A stretch of 64,000 nucleotides of DNA from the NCBI GenBank assembly GCA_900446925.1, contig UAVY01000007.1:248001-312000 (forward strand), written 5' to 3'. Positions within the stretch are counted from its first letter, which is position 1, and each line of letters starts with the position of its first letter. Of this stretch, positions 62,800 through 64,000 are shown in pieces. The notes under the pieces were generated by a model. That model searched no databases. It was not told the origin of the DNA and saw only the letters and a program-made list of their open reading frames with translations. The translations under genes and the position numbers were made by a program. This DNA comes from Citrobacter koseri. GTDB taxonomy: Bacteria; Pseudomonadota; Gammaproteobacteria; Enterobacterales; Enterobacteriaceae.

Positions 62800-64000
62800 T
62801 TGCTTAATCCGATCGTTCGTAAATTCCAGTACGGTCAGCATACCGTTACGCTGGAAACTGGCATGATGGCGCGTCAGGCAACTGCCGCCGTTATGGTAAG
62901 CATGGATGACACTGCGGTATTCGTTACCGTTGTTGGTCAGAAAAAAGCGAAGCCGGGCCAGGATTTCTTCCCGCTGACCGTTAACTATCAGGAGCGTACT
63001 TACGCTGCTGGCCGTATCCCGGGCAGCTTCTTCCGTCGTGAAGGCCGTCCGAGCGAAGGCGAAACCCTGATCGCGCGTCTGATTGACCGCCCGGTTCGTC
63101 CGCTGTTCCCGGAAGGCTTCGTTAACGAAGTTCAGGTTATCGCAACCGTCGTTTCCGTTAACGCCGCAGGTTAACCCGGATATCGTCGCGATGATCGGTG
63201 CTTCTGCCGCGCTGTCTCTGTCCGGCATTCCGTTCAACGGCCCGATTGGCGCCGCGCGTGTTGGTTATATCAATGACCAGTATGTACTGAACCCGACTCA
63301 GGACGAAACTGAAAGAAAGTAAGCTGGACCTGGTGGTTGCCGGTACTGAAGCGGCTGTTCTGATGGTTGAATCCGAAGCAGAACTGCTGAGCGAAGACAC
63401 CATGCTGGGCGCCGTGGTATTCGGCCACGAGCAGCAGCAGATTGTGATTCAAAACATCAACGATCTGGTGAAAGAAGCGGGCAAACCGCGTTGGGACTGG
63501 CAGCCGGAAGCGGTAAACGAAGCGCTGAACGCGCGCGTTGCTGCGCTGGCCGAAGCTCGCCTGAGCGACGCTTACCGTATCACCGACAAACAGGAGCGTT
63601 ATGCTCAGGTTGACGTGATCAAATCCGAAACCATCGCTGCGCTGGTTGCAGAAGACGAAACCCTGGACGAAAACGAACTGGGCGAAATCCTGCACGCGAT
63701 CGAGAAAAACGTTGTTCGTAGCCGCGTACTGGCCGGCGAGCCGCGTATTGATGGCCGTGAAAAAGACATGATCCGTGGCCTGGACGTGCGTACTGGCGTG
63801 CTGCCGCGTACTCACGGTTCCGCGCTGTTCACTCGTGGCGAAACGCAGGCGCTGGTCACGGCGACGCTGGGTACCGCTCGTGACGCGCAGGTTCTTGATG
63901 AACTGATGGGCGAACGCACTGACAGCTTCCTGTTCCACTATAACTTCCCTCCGTATTCCGTTGGCGAAACCGGCATGGTCGGTTCTCCGAAGCGTCGTGA
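62800..64000 (+). CDS. pnp: Polyribonucleotide nucleotidyltransferase, 3'-truncated by the window
   Basis: 3'-5' phosphorolytic exoribonuclease of the degradosome. It starts at TTG 62800 ([16 protein letters not shown]) behind AAAGGG, as in E. coli. The first RNase PH domain ([23 protein letters not shown]), the helical linker and the start of the second PH domain are in the window; KH and S1 domains lie outside. Two extra bases (about 63167 and 63310) misframe a 140-bp segment. Confidence 0.96.

Overview
The window is a stretch of enterobacterial core chromosome, syntenic with the mdh-to-pnp region (about 71 min) of Escherichia coli and written in the mdh -> pnp direction. Nearly every gene can be named from its sequence. 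Protein similarity, E. coli-type REP elements and the tRNA sequences place the organism in the Escherichia/Salmonella/Citrobacter group. yhcG lies directly beside gltD (no gltF-yhcADEF block as in K-12), and no yhbX lies between leuU and argG. I lean towards a Citrobacter-like species, but genus is uncertain.

Layout. 1-9 kb: mdh (5' end missing), the periplasmic proteases degS and degQ, division genes zapG and zapE, ribosomal genes rplM-rpsI, and the stress genes sspA-sspB. 8-15 kb: sialic-acid regulator nanR, operon nanA-nanT-nanE-nanK-nanQ, and the nuclease-like gene yhcG. 15-21 kb: glutamate synthase gltBD. 21-27 kb: yhcC, sensor kinase arcB, elbB-mtgA and yrbL. 27-35 kb, minus strand: the rpoN cluster (npr, rapZ, ptsN, hpf, rpoN), the LPS-transport and Kdo genes lptB-lptA-lptC-kdsC-kdsD, and yrbG. 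35-41 kb: the phospholipid-trafficking operon mlaFEDCB with ibaG and murA, then sfsB. 41-53 kb: ispB, rplU-rpmA-yhbE-obgE, dacB, greA, yhbY, rlmE-ftsH, folP-glmM and secG. 53-64 kb: tRNA-Leu leuU, argG, initiator tRNA metY, rimP-nusA-infB-rbfA-truB, rpsO and pnp (3' end missing).

Sequence quality dominates the reading. I can place about ninety single-base insertions and six single-base deletions in conserved, often essential genes (gltB about 22, mdh 9, arcB 9, degS 7). Removing them restores the exact or near-exact family length in almost every case. They are almost certainly sequencing or assembly errors, so I annotate these loci as CDS with a note, not as pseudogenes. Two stretches look clean: about 11.6-15 kb and 45.2-54.4 kb.

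I found no IS element, prophage, CRISPR array or clearly new system. The most interesting non-routine signals are: a 19-bp direct repeat of the leuU tRNA 3' end just upstream of metY, which brackets argG like an old attachment-site pair; a perfect 12-bp inverted repeat inside yhcG; combined PhoP- and PmrA-like boxes before yrbL; a sigma-E-like promoter and short-RNA attenuator before greA; unexplained inverted repeats before sspA, gltB and yhcC; and tandem terminators in the metY-rimP leader.
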